A stretch of 64,000 nucleotides of DNA from Glandiceps talaboti (GCF_964340395.1 NC_135557.1:14841367-14905366); one strand, 5' to 3'; shown: positions 33,591-46,227, counted from the stretch's first letter. Numbers and translations are program-made. Notes: generated by a model not told the origin, from the sequence alone.

Positions 33591-34762
33591 GAGGGGGGTT
33601 GTTAAATTATTGAGCAAAATATAACTGCATGCCCAAATTTGCAATACAAACATTGTACTTTAATAAATTATTCCAAAATTAAATACAAGTGTATCAGGAT
33701 GTATTTATTTAAATCATGAATTTATGGGATCAAAATTGTGTGATATTGAGAATACAATATTTTATTGTTGTCATTGTTTTTGGAATCACTAACAAGATCT
33801 ATAAAAAGTTACTAATCTAGTACTGAACAGCCAAGTGTAACCTTGGTCAACTTATATCCACATAATGAAGCACATTATTTTTGTGATCAATCCAAAACCC
33901 TTTATTTTGTACAATTCTGTGAGATGCAGAACAAAACAGACTCATACCTGTCCCCCAATAAAATAGATGGCGTCATATCTCCCACCCCAAATTTAAACTA
34001 TGTTCAAGTCAAATTGTGTCAGCTTTTAATTCAGGTAGAGCTTTCGTCAAACAAATGTACATAATTAATAGTAATGCCATCAACTAGCAGCTATGCAATA
34101 ATTTTTTACCTCCTGTTATAATTTTGAACGTTTTTCCTTCTATTTTGGAGCCGTTTTAGTTTTCGATGTTTATTCTGAACCAAACAATACAATTCCAGTA
34201 ACATAGATGAAATTACACTGAAAAATAGCTATAGTTATGCTGGCAAGTCTCTATTACTGACACAACCCTCAACGAAGGGAAGGAAGGGACGACTCACTTC
34301 GTATGCAAGCAGGACTAGGGTTAGACTTAGAGTGAGTATGTTCGATTTTATGCCAAGCGAGGCATAATTTAGCTGAAAACCCACTCAACTTTGCAATTTA
34401 GATGTGAATCGCTTCTATTTGCGTTTACATTGTAGGATTTGGTTCACGCCGAATTCAATGTCACAAAAATAGAAGAAGCAGCCCCAAAATCACAGCAAAC
34501 TACTACAAATTACAATACGTGTATATACTGTCAACATGATCGTGTCATGGACGCCATCTTGCCATATTACACTCATGGTTTGCTACGTTCAGCCGAGTCT
34601 TCATTGCATTCTCTCACGGAATTGAACTTCGTAAAGGTATAACTTAATTGAAATGTAGACACTAGAGCCAAAGGGAAGATCTAAAAAATATGTAGTATTT
34701 GTATACTCACCAAACGTTTCGGATTTGATCTGCTCGATCCGCTAATTTGGGCAGACTAGAAC
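33591..34762. other. Non-coding stretch, no gene recognised
   Basis: Two short plus-strand frames (73 and 67 codons) show no domain. No repeat relationships seen within the window. Confidence 0.45.
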
Positions 34763-34903
34763 GGCGAGTATAAAGTTGGCGTCAGATTCAGATTCAGATT
34801 CAGATAGCGTCATATTGAGCGTCTTATTAAGCACCTGATGCTGGATATGGCGCTGAATATGACGCTAGCTGAATCTGAATATGAAGCCAACTTTATACTC
34901 GTC
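34763..34903. mobile_element. Foldback/MITE-like element, copy 2
   Basis: A shorter relative of 26111-26350 with the same ends: GCGAGTATAAAGTTGGCGTC at the left and the inverted GCCAACTTTATACTCGTC at the right, with GATTCAG repeats just inside. The interior is reduced to about 60 bp. Confidence 0.82.
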
Positions 34904-35139
34904 AGACTGGACGCAACATCATAAAACCATTGACAGTGACCGGCCGCTGAGGGCAGCCTTCCGAGTTTACTCAAATTAATATAGCGTAATTATATTATAT
35001 TAATTCATATTGTCTTAACAGTTTAAAGTACATGAACAAATGTATTTTGTTATGTTTGATGAATATACTAATTTTTATTGAAATCGAAGTATGGAGTCTT
35101 AAGATATTGCTTAATTATTTGATTTCATTAATATGCAAA

Positions 35140-35370
35140 TTTCTCTAATTAAACATTAACCGATCTGGCTCAAAACCTAATCAGGTCTAGCTATTACCCT
35201 AAAGATTATATATTCCAAATTTCATTACAATTGAGCCAGCCGAATTTTAGAAAATGATGACACAGACAGACAGACGGACAGACAGGCAGACAGACAGACA
35301 GACACACAGACACACCTTCCCCTTTTAATACCTCCCGTACCCTTACGGGAGGTAAAAATGATAGGCAATG
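35140..35370. repeat. SINE-like interspersed unit, copy 2
   Basis: Relative of 26352-26580. It has a CAGA/CACA-rich tract (about 35265-35313) and ends in a perfect 10-bp-arm hairpin, ACCTCCCGTA-CCCT-TACGGGAGGT, followed by AAAA. A similar CCTCCCGTAAGGG run lies at 32468. It again follows a foldback element, as copy 1 does. Confidence 0.6.
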
Positions 35371-35504
35371 AAAGCAACCAACTCACTAGTTTATTGTTTA
35401 CATGACTTTGCCGAACGACGAGGAATAATCATTAATTTACAAGTTGCTAAAATTTACACGAAGTTGACCTAAAAACAGAAAGGGGCATTGCAAATATTTT
35501 GTAA

Positions 35505-35880
35505 TGCATGGTAGTCCGGATTGTTTGTCTTGCTTCCAAGCAGACTACCAAGAGTTGATTGCTTTTGTTTTGATACAATACCATGTACCACTGACGCAGT
35601 CAATATAAAAAGACGCAACAATGATGTTGTGTGTACCTGGAAAATTACACACATCGCGGCGAAAACACGTTCATATGGACATAGCACAGACGCACAGTGC
35701 AGTGAATACCTCACGCTCCCACGTCAAAAATCAAAACAAAATGAATAAATAAATGAAACAAAAAATTGCACTGTAAGACATGCCTAGCCATAGTTCTCTT
35801 CAGCATGTTCAAATTATATATTATTTTAAGAGACAAAAATAGTGGTAGACGATATACGGCACCATGACACACTGTTTCGG
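35505..35880. repeat. Diverged duplicate, copy 1
   Basis: Shares many blocks in order with 36230-36570: GTAGTCCG.TTGT.TGTCTTGCTT, AGACTAC, AAAAAGACGCAAC, GTTCATAT.GACA, ACATGCCT.GCCA.AGTTCT and TTCAGCATGTTCAAATT. No open frame spans it. Confidence 0.75.
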
Positions 35881-36229
35881 GTAGTTTTTTGAAAGATTAC
35901 TTGACTTGACCTCGTTTCCTTCCGCAATAGGAATTAGCACTTACGATTGTATGTGCATTTCACCTGTTTCTATTTCAATCGTGCACAATGAACCAAAAAC
36001 ACAACACTCCAAAAAAATACTAGTATGCACACTATACTTGCCCATCACAATAATAACCTTTACCGAGCCAGTAAGCATGTTTATATAACTGAGTTCCCTG
36101 ACCGATTATAAGGAGTTCCCCGGTTGTGGCTCATGATCAAAGTGAAATCGAAAATTGTGTTTGAACTGATATAAAGAAGGCAAGTCAGCTTCATGATAAT
36201 ATTTTGTTTTGTTTTTGTTTTTGAACAAT

Positions 36230-36570
36230 AATGCGTAGTCCGATTGTCTGTCTTGCTTTCAAACAGACTACGGAAAGTCGATTGCTTTTATTTTGGTACA
36301 TAGCAGCATGAATCATTGTCGAAATCAACATAAAAAGACGCAACGCTGTACTGATGTTGCAATTCAGTGTTGCCACTGTTGTGTCTAACACAGGTTCATA
36401 TAGACACAACACAACTAGTACAGTTACGTCAAAACAAAACAAAAATAAATAAAACAAAAATTAGACATGCCTGGCCAAAGTTCTGTTCAGCATGTTCAAA
36501 TTTTATTTCATTTTACAACTAATACAAGGCAAATATAGTCGTAGTCGATACACCACGCCACATGTACAGT
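36230..36570. repeat. Diverged duplicate, copy 2
   Basis: Second member, same orientation, about 725 bp downstream of copy 1. Divergence is much higher than in the 17-20 kb duplication, so it is older. Confidence 0.75.
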
Positions 36571-38054
36571 TAGTCTTCAATACGAACAGGACGGGTACGT
36601 TTTTGAAAGACAATGAAACTGCTTCGTGTCAGTGTGTGGATGGTAATGAACCCAATCAAGAGAAAGTGAAATAAAGTGAGTACATAGTATTCAAGGTGGC
36701 TGGTTATCAGACAAAACTAAAAAGCCCAAAGTGTAAAATAAGAAATTTATTCATAATTATCTGGAAAATATTTGATGATTACGCGGCAAAACAAGACTAG
36801 CAATGTAGCGAAAGTGTTCGTTCTCGGTGAATTTAACCCTTGACCTAGTTTCATAAAGACGTCGAAGGAAACGAGGTCAGTGTGACATATCATGAATGAT
36901 CAACGACGTTTACATGAGAATACAACTAAATGTTGTCTAAACTTCAGTGGAAGAGAAATTCTGTTGATCAGACAACGACTATTTTCATGTTCTTAAAACA
37001 TCTTGAAGATAAGAAGCAAAATGTGACACTGACAGACAGGCTAGTCCGTCCGGTACCATACACATGAGGCACAAACATACCACCATGTGCATCTGGGATT
37101 GATTGTTATCACGTAATATTTAGCGCTAACTCTATGCTGTTGCTTCCAAATATTATTGAACTGTAATCTTTCTAAACAAGTCATGGAAATTGCCAGAAAC
37201 CTGATGATTTCATGACTGAATATGTTACGATCAAAATTTCCCTTACCTTCAGTTAAATTTTCTGATGGGAAGCAACACAATCATTTAGTGTGACATCTGA
37301 TAAGCGAAATTGAGGGTACAGCGACGTAATTCGTAAACAAATCTAACGTTGCATTGGTAACTATTATTTCTGTAAATGATCCTTAAATATCAAGTACACC
37401 TGTCTTCATAGCAAACAGAAATCTGAGGCCAAGTTTTGCAACGAAAGGATACATCATTTGACTCCACCACAACGGCACACAAATATATTGTGAACAATAA
37501 AATAAGTACCAATAGCTCAAAAACCTGGCTCAATTTTATCACACTCGCACAGCTCTGAGCGCCTGCAGGGTGTCGGGAAAAAAATCAATAATCTTTTCAG
37601 TAAACTTTGCAACACTGTATAATCAAAATAATTGTACCAGTCAGCGCTTCGGGAATAATAATATTACAAATATAGTAAGACTCATTGCAAATATTGTTTT
37701 CAGGGAATGTTATCAGCAACATTATAAATCATAACAGAACAATGTATTGCTTGGTCATGATGGGAGCTGTTCAGACAAATATCGGGGGGGGGGGGGGGGT
37801 TACTCCCTTATTTGAGCATACATTGATGTGCCGACCTTTTGGGTTCGTTTTCAAGTCATTTGGTCTAAAATGGGGTCAGGGATTTTTCGAACTCAAGAGT
37901 CTAAAACGGGTCCACTTTGCATTATATTTGATTTTGCTTGGTCTAAAATGTAGCCCTTTGTCCTTTGCCAACTCGTAATTGCCATAAATTGCCAAAAAAT
38001 GTTGCCTCCTAAGGAAAATGTATTTTGTATTTCATTGACAATAGGACCAAAAGG
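36571..38054. other. Non-coding stretch, no gene recognised
   Basis: Contains a run of about 16 G near 37784-37799. No gene recognised. Confidence 0.5.
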
Positions 38055-38830
38055 CACCATTCCTCTAAATTGTCTCTCACACAATGCTTTATTATTATAT
38101 ACTATTTTAACCCCTTCACTTGTAATAATAATTAAATAATAAGTACATGATAATAATAATTTTTATAATAATCAAGTTTATTTCAATACTAACCACCCTA
38201 CCTGGGGTAGTTTTGTATGCTGAGTTCAAAATAGGGGGTCATTTTATGAACATCTGTTGCCATGGTAACCAAAATCACCATAATATGTTAACCATTTTTT
38301 CCAAAATTTGACATAAAACATTGAAAAAAAAGATAATACAGTGAAAAAATGCCCTTGTATTAGACATGTATGAGTTAGTGCTACCTGATGTAACATAAAT
38401 TGTATAAAATTGGATAGCTGTTTCCATGGAAACATGTGGTAGAGTAAAAAATGTTGTGTTGGTTAAACACCTACACATCTGGAAAATAACATAATAAACC
38501 TAATTATAACATAGTTTATTAGCATATTGACCACCCTATCTTGAGTAGTTTGTTATGCCGAGTTCAAAAATAGATATCATTTTAGGAACATCTGTTGCCA
38601 TGGTAACCTAAATCACCATATTATGCATTATTAGGCAAAATTTATGTAAAATTCGAAGAAAATTTTTTTTACAAACAAAATCCTTACTTTTGGCATATAT
38701 GCACTAATGCTACCCATTGTAAGACAGATTATCTAAAATTGGAGAGTGGCTTCCATGGAAACATAAAATATGCTTACTTTACAAATGCCATGTTTTAGTA
38801 AAAAAAATTACATCTGACATACACCTACAA
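38055..38830. repeat. X-box-rich tandem repeat, locus 2
   Basis: Same organisation as 31150-31860 with both units longer. GTTGCCATGGTAAC occurs at 38256 and 38594 (338 bp apart), GTTTCCATGGAAAC at 38420, and a one-base variant at 38749. It is preceded by CACCATTCCTCTAAA and (AAT)n. Confidence 0.87.
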
Positions 38831-41435
38831 ACGAATGGGTTTGCTATTAAAATACCAAATATTTTGTTACTCCAAGTCCTAATAAAATATGCAACTAGTC
38901 ACAAACTGAGTGGTTGTAAAAGCTTAACATGTATGTCAGAAGATCTGTGCCGATTACAAGGTCTAATTACGATCCCAATTTTTTGAAGAGCCGGCCGGGC
39001 CAACTACACTACAACATGTCACACGCAAGGAGGGTGCTACCATACGTCACGTGAACATAAACAAACCGGTGTGCGGGAATGTGAAGAAAATTGCAGGCCT
39101 TCGCTAGTTTTCTGTTAAATATCAAATGTGTACACTGGCAACTGTTTGCAATAATGACAACATAACACAGCAATAAAGATATACTGTGTGAAATTACGAT
39201 TTAATACAAATTACTCAGCTTTTAAATACAACCCCATCTTGACATATTCTTGTCCTTTTCAGTAACTTGTGCTTACAAACATGAACATGTACGTTAACGA
39301 AGTCATCAGCTCTACATACCTTTTGCTAAGAACAAAATTCAACTTTCCTTTCTTGGCAGTGTAAATCATATACATATATGCATACGTAGTACATAGTCTT
39401 CAGTTGAATATATGACATAATCATGGGTAAGCAATTAATGTAACGACGTAGGTCCGGTTTGACAAGACATTGACACCCGATACCAAAACATCCAAAGTTG
39501 CGTTCAAGGAAACCGTTAGTTGCTTCATGATTAAACACTGTCCGTTTACACAGAGGTTATTTCCACGCAAATATATAGCCGTCACAAAATAATTGAATAT
39601 TAGGTATCCTGTGCAACTCTGTAGGGTTGCACTCGTGCTGTATATGCTGCTGTTCGAAGCATACGACATGCAGTCCGACATAAACTCACGAGCAAATTCA
39701 AATATGGCCGGTCAGGCTTATCACAGTATCGTGTAGTCTTCAGGAAACGTCCACAATAACAATAAGCAAACATCAGTAAGCGTCTAAAAAAATAAACCAC
39801 ACTTGGTAGAGTTTTTTTAGTGTATGTTCGTTGAATTTAGCAGTCAGTATCGCCAAAGGAGTCATCACAATACAGATTTTGAGTGAAATTTTGTTGTGGA
39901 TTTCTCTCATTGATCCACATAATACTGTGGTCTGATTGTTGCATGATGGGAAAATTTGGACCGGCCGATGAGGGCAGCATTCGAATGACAAACTCCAGAC
40001 GAAATGAAATACCCTGCCAATTAAATGTAAAATTACTGAATTCATAGTCATGTGTTTCAGTGGATGTATTCAATCACAAATACGATTATTTTCCATCTGT
40101 CAGGCCAACTGTACAAGTATAAAGTTGAAGTCAGTGTCTTGTGATCATGTATCGTGTAACCCAAATATTCAAATTGCAACAATGTTACATGTATATACAA
40201 GTTGTATAAAAATTACCTACATTGTCTCCCCATGAAAAAAGTATCCATGGTAACATTTCTACACGGTTCAGTGAGGTGGGTCTATTTCTATTTTTGTACC
40301 CCAAATCAACATTGTCTAGCTTTGGGCCGGGTTCGTACGTGCAGTGATTGCTGCAGTTCCAAAATGCCTCTAGCTAGAGGTGCTGGAAGGTTCAGTGGAT
40401 GAACAGGTACTTGTGGTAGCATATTAATGAGTTCTATTTGATGAGTAGTTCGTTCCTGGTTTTTAAAAAATTATATTTACATCTCTCTGAACGTCTAAAA
40501 TACACTTTTTTTCAGAAGTAATATTTGAAAAGATTAACATAAAAAAGGAGATGTCCGTTCAAACCAAGTCACCCTACACCATGTACCAAACACTAAAACA
40601 GTAAGTTCATCATGTCGCCCTAGTACTAGTAGTACGGACATAGCACGGATCGTTAATGTGAGAATCAGATGTGTGGTTATATGACTCGTATGATGTGCGT
40701 CCTGTTTCGAGGTCAAAATGGTGCATGCTAATCCCGTTGAATGCAGAAGTGAGCAAAATGTAAGCTAAAAAATCAAATTTGTCAATAAAAAGTATCCATA
40801 GGGAAAGTACTGTCCTCTATTGAATATGGAGTTTCTGTGGTGTAGAAAATATCGTTTTTTCTCATATTTTGCATTGCTAGGAAACGTGTCCTCCCCGCTT
40901 GTGCTGTTAGTTACAAGTCGCTTACAGTGGTAATCTTGCAGGGGGTCAGTTCAGTGGCCATGGAAAGTACGAGTGCATGCACAGATTTCTTGGTGCACGA
41001 CACCATCGCCGAGTTAGCATCTTATCCTTCCTTGAGAAAAGTATAAACGCCAGACTCTCAAAATTACGGCCAGACTTTTAATAAAACTGAAGGTGTTTTT
41101 GCCAATAAATGACAGCTTGATTTTAGAGGGACGAAAATAACTCTTTCGTTTTGGTTTTGGAAAAGAGATGAACACGTATTTTAATTGATGAAAATGAAGT
41201 ATATCTATGTGTTATTATGGTGAGAATGTTTATATTTTCTTGCTCTATTGTTGTACACTAACTTTTGACAATCGCTTTAAGTTTAGTCATATACATCCGA
41301 AGAGCTTACTTTTGTCCAACCCTATGTAGACAATAGATGAACCATTGTACAACTATGCGCATAACTTTGCGCAGTGGATTTGTCAAGCGTCTGGACAAAC
41401 TCAGGTCAGGCACCAGCCCCCCCCCCCTACACACA
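38831..41435. other. Non-coding stretch, no gene recognised
   Basis: Several overlapping short frames on both strands, none recognised. Holds the second copy of the ~75-bp block found at 30.72 kb (about 39482-39555) and a GTATCCATGGTAAC site near 40242. Confidence 0.45.
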
Positions 41436-41439
41436 TAAA

Positions 41440-41482
<43 letters not shown>
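41436..41482. repeat. (CA)n microsatellite
   Basis: About 23 CA units. Confidence 0.95.
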
Positions 41483-41487
<5 letters not shown>

Positions 41488-41692
41488 TACTTTTTTAAAA
41501 AATATTTCATGTTTTCTGTTTATTATTCATTTTGAGCTTTATAAAGGAAAAATGTCCACATCTTATGATCCCTTTAAAATAAATATATTCTATAAGCTCA
41601 CACGGATATATTTTATTGAAAGCACCATTCCTCTAAAAAAAAAAATTGTGCAGACATTTTTATTATTATGTACTATTAAAACCCCTTAACTT

Positions 41693-41693
<1 letters not shown>

Positions 41694-41735
<42 letters not shown>
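41694..41735. repeat. (AAT)n tract at the LINE 3' end
   Basis: About 14 AAT units, forming the LINE tail (ATT on the LINE strand). The ~70 bp to its left (from 41623) matches sequences at 31150 and 38055, which also end in AAT repeats. Confidence 0.9.
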
Positions 41736-41736
<1 letters not shown>

Positions 41737-44616
41737 TCATTGTTTAAAGACCACTACACAAACATGTCTCAGCGGTCTGAACATTACAAAATGAGAAACA
41801 CTAGCAAAAGAGCAACAACAACAAAAATCTAGCATAAGAACACAATGAATAATTTAAAAGCGTCTCTAAAAACAAAATCGGGTTTAAAAATTAGCAATCA
41901 ATTTAAAAATATCAGCAATAGATTGTCGGAAAATATACGTTTTAAGATTCTTCTTGAAAGGATCAAATTTCTCAAGTAGTCGAAGCTCAAGTGGTAAACT
42001 ATTCCATAGTTTAGGAGCATACACACTGAAAGCCCTGTCGCCATACGTTTTAGAAGGTTGCTTTCCATGATCTTTAATAGAGAAAGGATTCAGCGTGATT
42101 CCAACATTCTTTCTCGTATTATGTAATGGATGATCGATACTGATAGGTTCGGACAAGTAGTTCGGCGCTCGTTCTCCTTGACGGATAATATTGAAGATAA
42201 TACAAAGAATTTTATTACGAACTCGCTGTTCGACTGGCAGCCAATGTAAATCCTTCAGCACTGGATTCACATCAGCTTGACGACGACCAATCCTCCATCT
42301 TGTCACAAATCGAGCAGCAGAGTTTTGAATATGTTGAAGTTTGTTCAATTTATATGCAGGTAGACCGAAAAACAAACTATTACAGTAATATAATTTTGAT
42401 GTAATATCATTTTGATGTCACAAAAGCATGAACTAATTTTTCAGCACTAGACTGGTCCAACAGTTTTCGAATTTTACTCAACTGCCAGAGTGAATGAGAC
42501 GCCCCCTTACAAACATAACGAATATGCTCATCCATGAGTCCAAAAGAGTCAACCATCACACCAAGGTCACGCACAACAGTTGATGGAGAAATCATAGCAT
42601 CACCTATTTGTACATTACTCGAACCTGACTGTGAACCAACCGCACTATTGCGGGGTGTAAACCAGACAACCTCTGTCTTACCATCATTGAGCGCCAACTT
42701 ATTTGTCATCATCTATTGACGAATTTCATCCACACATGCCTCTACATGTGTAACGACAGTGGGTTGAGCAAGAGTGTCACAAGCAATATATAACCCAGAG
42801 TCATCAGCATATGTAATGGAATTTAAGCCATGCCGTGTGATGATGTCCTCAATCGGAGCCATGTACAAAGCAAACAAAACAGGCCCAAGCACCGAACCCT
42901 GTGATACACCATATTTCAGAATGCGTTCATCCAACATCATCAACTTAACAGACACTTGTTGCGTTCTACCTTTCAAAAAGGATTCAAACCAATTTAAAGC
43001 AGTTCCTTGTATGCCAAAACGGGAACACAGCCTGCCCAAGAGAATGTTATGGTCGATGGTGTTGAATGCAGCTGACAAATCCAAAAGAACTAGAATGACA
43101 TTATGATGCTTATCGAGAGCAAGCATGACATCATTTAGCATACATAAAAGTGCAGTCTCGGTGCCATGCCCCTCACGATAAGCAGACTGAAAACGACCAT
43201 ATAATGAGTTATCAGACAAATAACGATTTAAACGAAAAAAGGCACATTTCTCAAAAAACTTGTCAAGGAAACTGCAATTAGATACAGGTCGGTAGTTGTT
43301 CATTATATTAAAATCAAGACCCGTTTTCTTAATGAGTGGACGAACAATGGCTTTTTGCAGGCAGTAGGGAAAACACCAGAGGAAAACGAAGAATTTACAA
43401 TATGAAGCAACACTGGGGCCAATTCATTTACACATGCCTTAACCAGCTGTGTTGGAAGTGGATCTAACTGACACATCTTAGAAGGCATTTTACTAATAAT
43501 AGAAATTACATTATCAAGACACAAAGGTTCAAGAGCACAAAGCGAGTTTTGAGACGAAATTGGCTCAACATTAAAAGAACTAGTACTTTGGAATCTTGCA
43601 CGAATATCTATTATTTTCTGTTCAAAACAATTTGCAAAAGCAACTGGTAATTGAGATAATTCAAGGTTATTTGGGAGAATATCCGATGCAGATTTCTTTG
43701 AACAAGATATGTCATCAACAACTCTGAAAAGTTCCTTAGTACTTGCATTTTCGATTTTACTTCGATAAAAAGACTCTCTCTTCATTGCCAGCTTTTCGTT
43801 GCACTCAGCACGAGCATTGGTGAAAATCTGTCTATCAATTTCAAGTTTAGAAAGCAGCCACTTCTGTTCAAGTGATCTTAAAGTCCTGCGTTCAGTCAAT
43901 AGATCTTGTGTAAACCATTCAGCACGGGGTTTCTGCATGACAGATCTCTGTATGGCAGGAGCGTGCGTGTCAAACAAGCTCTTTAATGTAGAGTTGTAAA
44001 GTTCTGTCAGCTCATTTACCTCCTGAATCGACGTCGACTTTGTAGAATTTAGTGTGTTTGCGAAAGTGTGTTGAAGTTCCAGTACATTAATGTTCTTTAA
44101 GGTTCGCTGTTCCCTGATTATCCTCGTTGGAGGTGGGCGAGTGATCATAGACTTAAAGTGAACTGCAGCGTGATCAGATGGCATTTTATTGTCTATCATG
44201 ACGTTTCCTAGCCATGGTTCAGAGGAACGGGTCAGTACAAGGTCAAAAGTATGACCATTCTGATGTGTACTCCCAACTACGTGTTGAGTAAGACCAAGAG
44301 ATTGAATAAGATCATTGAAATGACGAGCGCCACTGTCATTTCCATCATCAACATCAACACCTGCTATCAGTAAGCGACCAGGTGCGAGTAACAGGCATTC
44401 TATTAAAGTGCCGAATTCCGAGAAAAAGACTTTCTCGGTGAATTTATGTTTCGCTGAATATGGCGGGCGGTAAATAATCACAATATGAAGGTCAGAACTA
44501 GCCACACGGATGTTCATACATACGAACATGAAGATGGGGTTGTTGACCCTCTTTGACCCTCTTTCGGACAATGGTGTTGATATCTGTGATTTGTTAAATT
44601 GCGCAGTTACTGTCAA
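41697..44616 (-). pseudogene. 5'-truncated CR1/L2-type LINE ORF2 (endonuclease + reverse transcriptase), inactivated
   Basis: Read on the minus strand. 44616-43303 holds the C-terminal half of an AP-endonuclease-like domain (IVIIYRPP, GHTFDLVLTR, SDHAAVHF) and the region before the reverse transcriptase. 43303-42713 holds the reverse transcriptase (NYRPVS, LLDLSAAFNTIDH, GVSQGSVLGP, catalytic YADD). 42712-42407 holds the end of the palm and thumb. 41884-42375 holds the C-terminal segment (LQHIQNSAARF, LHWLPVEQR, WNSLP). It ends in an (ATT)n tail at 41697-41735. Damage seen: a frameshift just before NYRPVS (~43.35 kb), an in-frame TAG after EIRQ at 42713, and a 16-bp tandem duplication around 42385-42416 that shifts the frame. 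The N-terminal endonuclease half and ORF1 are missing. The usual GDFN-type endonuclease motif is altered to GVDVDD. Confidence 0.92.
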
Positions 44617-44829
44617 TAATGCAGAGTATTGTCGAGTGAGTATCAGATTGGTTGTGGGATGCTCACCTGCAACAACAAAATTACAAGTGCACGAAGTGAG
44701 AAGGAGTACAGGAGACCAAACGACTGGAACCCATCCTAAAAAGTTAAACTTCAGTCAGTGCCAAAGTGACCTTTTTGATGAACGATCACAGGAAGATAGC
44801 GATTTGTCCAAGTCAGAACTACACAGTGC

Positions 44830-45190
44830 ATGCACTCTCGCATGAGTGAAAAAAATGCAGATGAATATGGATATAAGGCACCGTTAAAGTTGGATATCGA
44901 GTATGAGCTTTCTGACATGACAAGTGAATACACATCTGTACAGAAGGACATAACTGAACTGATGAGAAGTATAGCTCAAATGTCGCACAGGACACCACAA
45001 AGAAAAGATGTTGCCGCTGCCACCCTCGTGAAGGTCATAATAAGTGGTGACATAAGCCATCCGTCCCATTCAGAAGAGAAAGTACAGTTGAGTTCACTTA
45101 CTAAACGAAGATGTGAAATAGAGAATGACATGAAGAAAGCAGAGAGTGAGTTAGCTCACAAACGTGAATTAGCAGCGTCTCTTCTATCAC
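44830..45190 (+). CDS. Unrecognised coiled-coil coding fragment
   Basis: About 120 codons of charged, Glu/Lys/Ser-rich sequence with helical heptad character (YELSDMTSEYTSVQKDITEL; RCEIENDMKKAESELAHK). The open frame continues to 45312, but from about 45199 it is merely antisense to the transposase fragment, so the real part stops near there. It may be an exon or ORF remnant cut by the transposon. No family recognised; transcription is unproven. Confidence 0.35.
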
Positions 45191-45198
45191 CTTTTAGA

Positions 45199-45803
45199 TT
45201 AGACTGGGTCGTTCTGGATACAGTATTTTACTTTACTGAAGCAGTTTTCTACTGGATTAAGCTCTTGAGAATACTTGGGAGTATAAATTACTTCGATACC
45301 TTGTGCTGCTAGCCATGTATTCAGTACCTGAACTACTTCACTGTGGTGAGTAGGAAAATTGTCGACAACAAGCACATCGCCGGGTTGTAGTGCTTGGTGT
45401 CCAATCTCTGTTAAAGAATCAACGCATTCTGTAATGAAATCTAAGTATGTGACAGAATCAGAGGCACCGACGGCAATAGTGTGTGCATGCATAACGCCAT
45501 CAAGACCAACAAACAGATTTAGTGTCGTATTCGGACTCTGGTGATTGCGGATCATTTCAATCGATTTTGTTCCGATGAGGGAGTGTCTGTAGTTCAGGCG
45601 GCTCAATCCAGGAGTCTTAAAACCAGACTCGTCCATGAGTTTGAGTCGTCTTGGATCGATTGTATAAAGCAAATCTATATAGGCCTGAGCGTAGTGCAGA
45701 TTTGGTAAAGTAAATCGTTCGCTAGCTACAATTCTGTTCCGTTTATATGTCCATGTTCCGCCATTAAAGTATTGTCTAATAGCATGCTTGATTATTCAAT
45801 TTA
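45199..45803 (-). pseudogene. Truncated IS630/Tc1-type DDE transposase
   Basis: About 200 codons remain open on the minus strand. The frame shows ASERFTLPN..YAQAYID and MDESGF (first catalytic Asp), VVDNFPTHHS (second Asp) and TPKYSQELNPVENCFS (Glu of NPVE), the normal order of a Tc1/mariner-IS630 DDE core. The N-terminal helix-turn-helix DNA-binding half is missing (a stop lies just upstream, ~45.8 kb), and the C-terminus ends shortly after the NPVE helix. No terminal inverted repeats were found. This is a remnant and unlikely to be active alone, though all three catalytic residues survive. Confidence 0.8.
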
Positions 45804-45819
45804 GTGCTGGACTTTCTGG

Positions 45820-46227
45820 TCATTTCGAGGTTTTCTGTGCAAAAATTCTGAATCTTTTCAGTGCAATTCTCGCCCTCCGTTTCAAGTATGTTGAAGAATA
45901 AGAGATTATCCCACATTGATGTGCATTGAAGGTCCACGACCTGTTCAGCCAAATTCGTATTTTTTGCACAATATATTTCAGTGACTCCCTCAACCCAGTA
46001 GCAACGGCTTCTGTCTGTTTTCGATAATAATCAATATCTGACTTACTTTCGTCAAGCATGCCACTGATAAATTCTTGGCTTTTCTCAACTTCTATGACTC
46101 GTCTATCAATCGACTTAATGTCATTTTCACTCACCGCACGGTCTATTGCGTCCAGTTTAACAAGAAGTTTTGAAATTTCATCTGTTATACGTGTCAGCAA
46201 TTCTTGTGCCCTTGTGGGGTGGCACAT
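45820..46227 (-). pseudogene. Coiled-coil ORF, possibly a LINE ORF1-type fragment
   Basis: 135 codons. The N-terminal two thirds form a coiled coil (LLVKLDAIDRAVSENDI; VIEVEKSQEFISGMLDESK) with the VEKSQEFIS-type wording common in ORF1-like proteins of animal LINEs. The C-terminus is basic (YLKRRARIALKRFRI). It lies upstream of the transposase fragment on the same strand but in a separate frame. Whether it belongs with the LINE at 41.7-44.6 kb, with the transposon, or is an independent fragment is unclear. Confidence 0.4.

Noticed and set aside
45190-45312. C-terminal part of the plus-strand coiled-coil frame
   Set aside because: It is the antisense of the DDE transposase fragment and therefore not real coding sequence in this direction.
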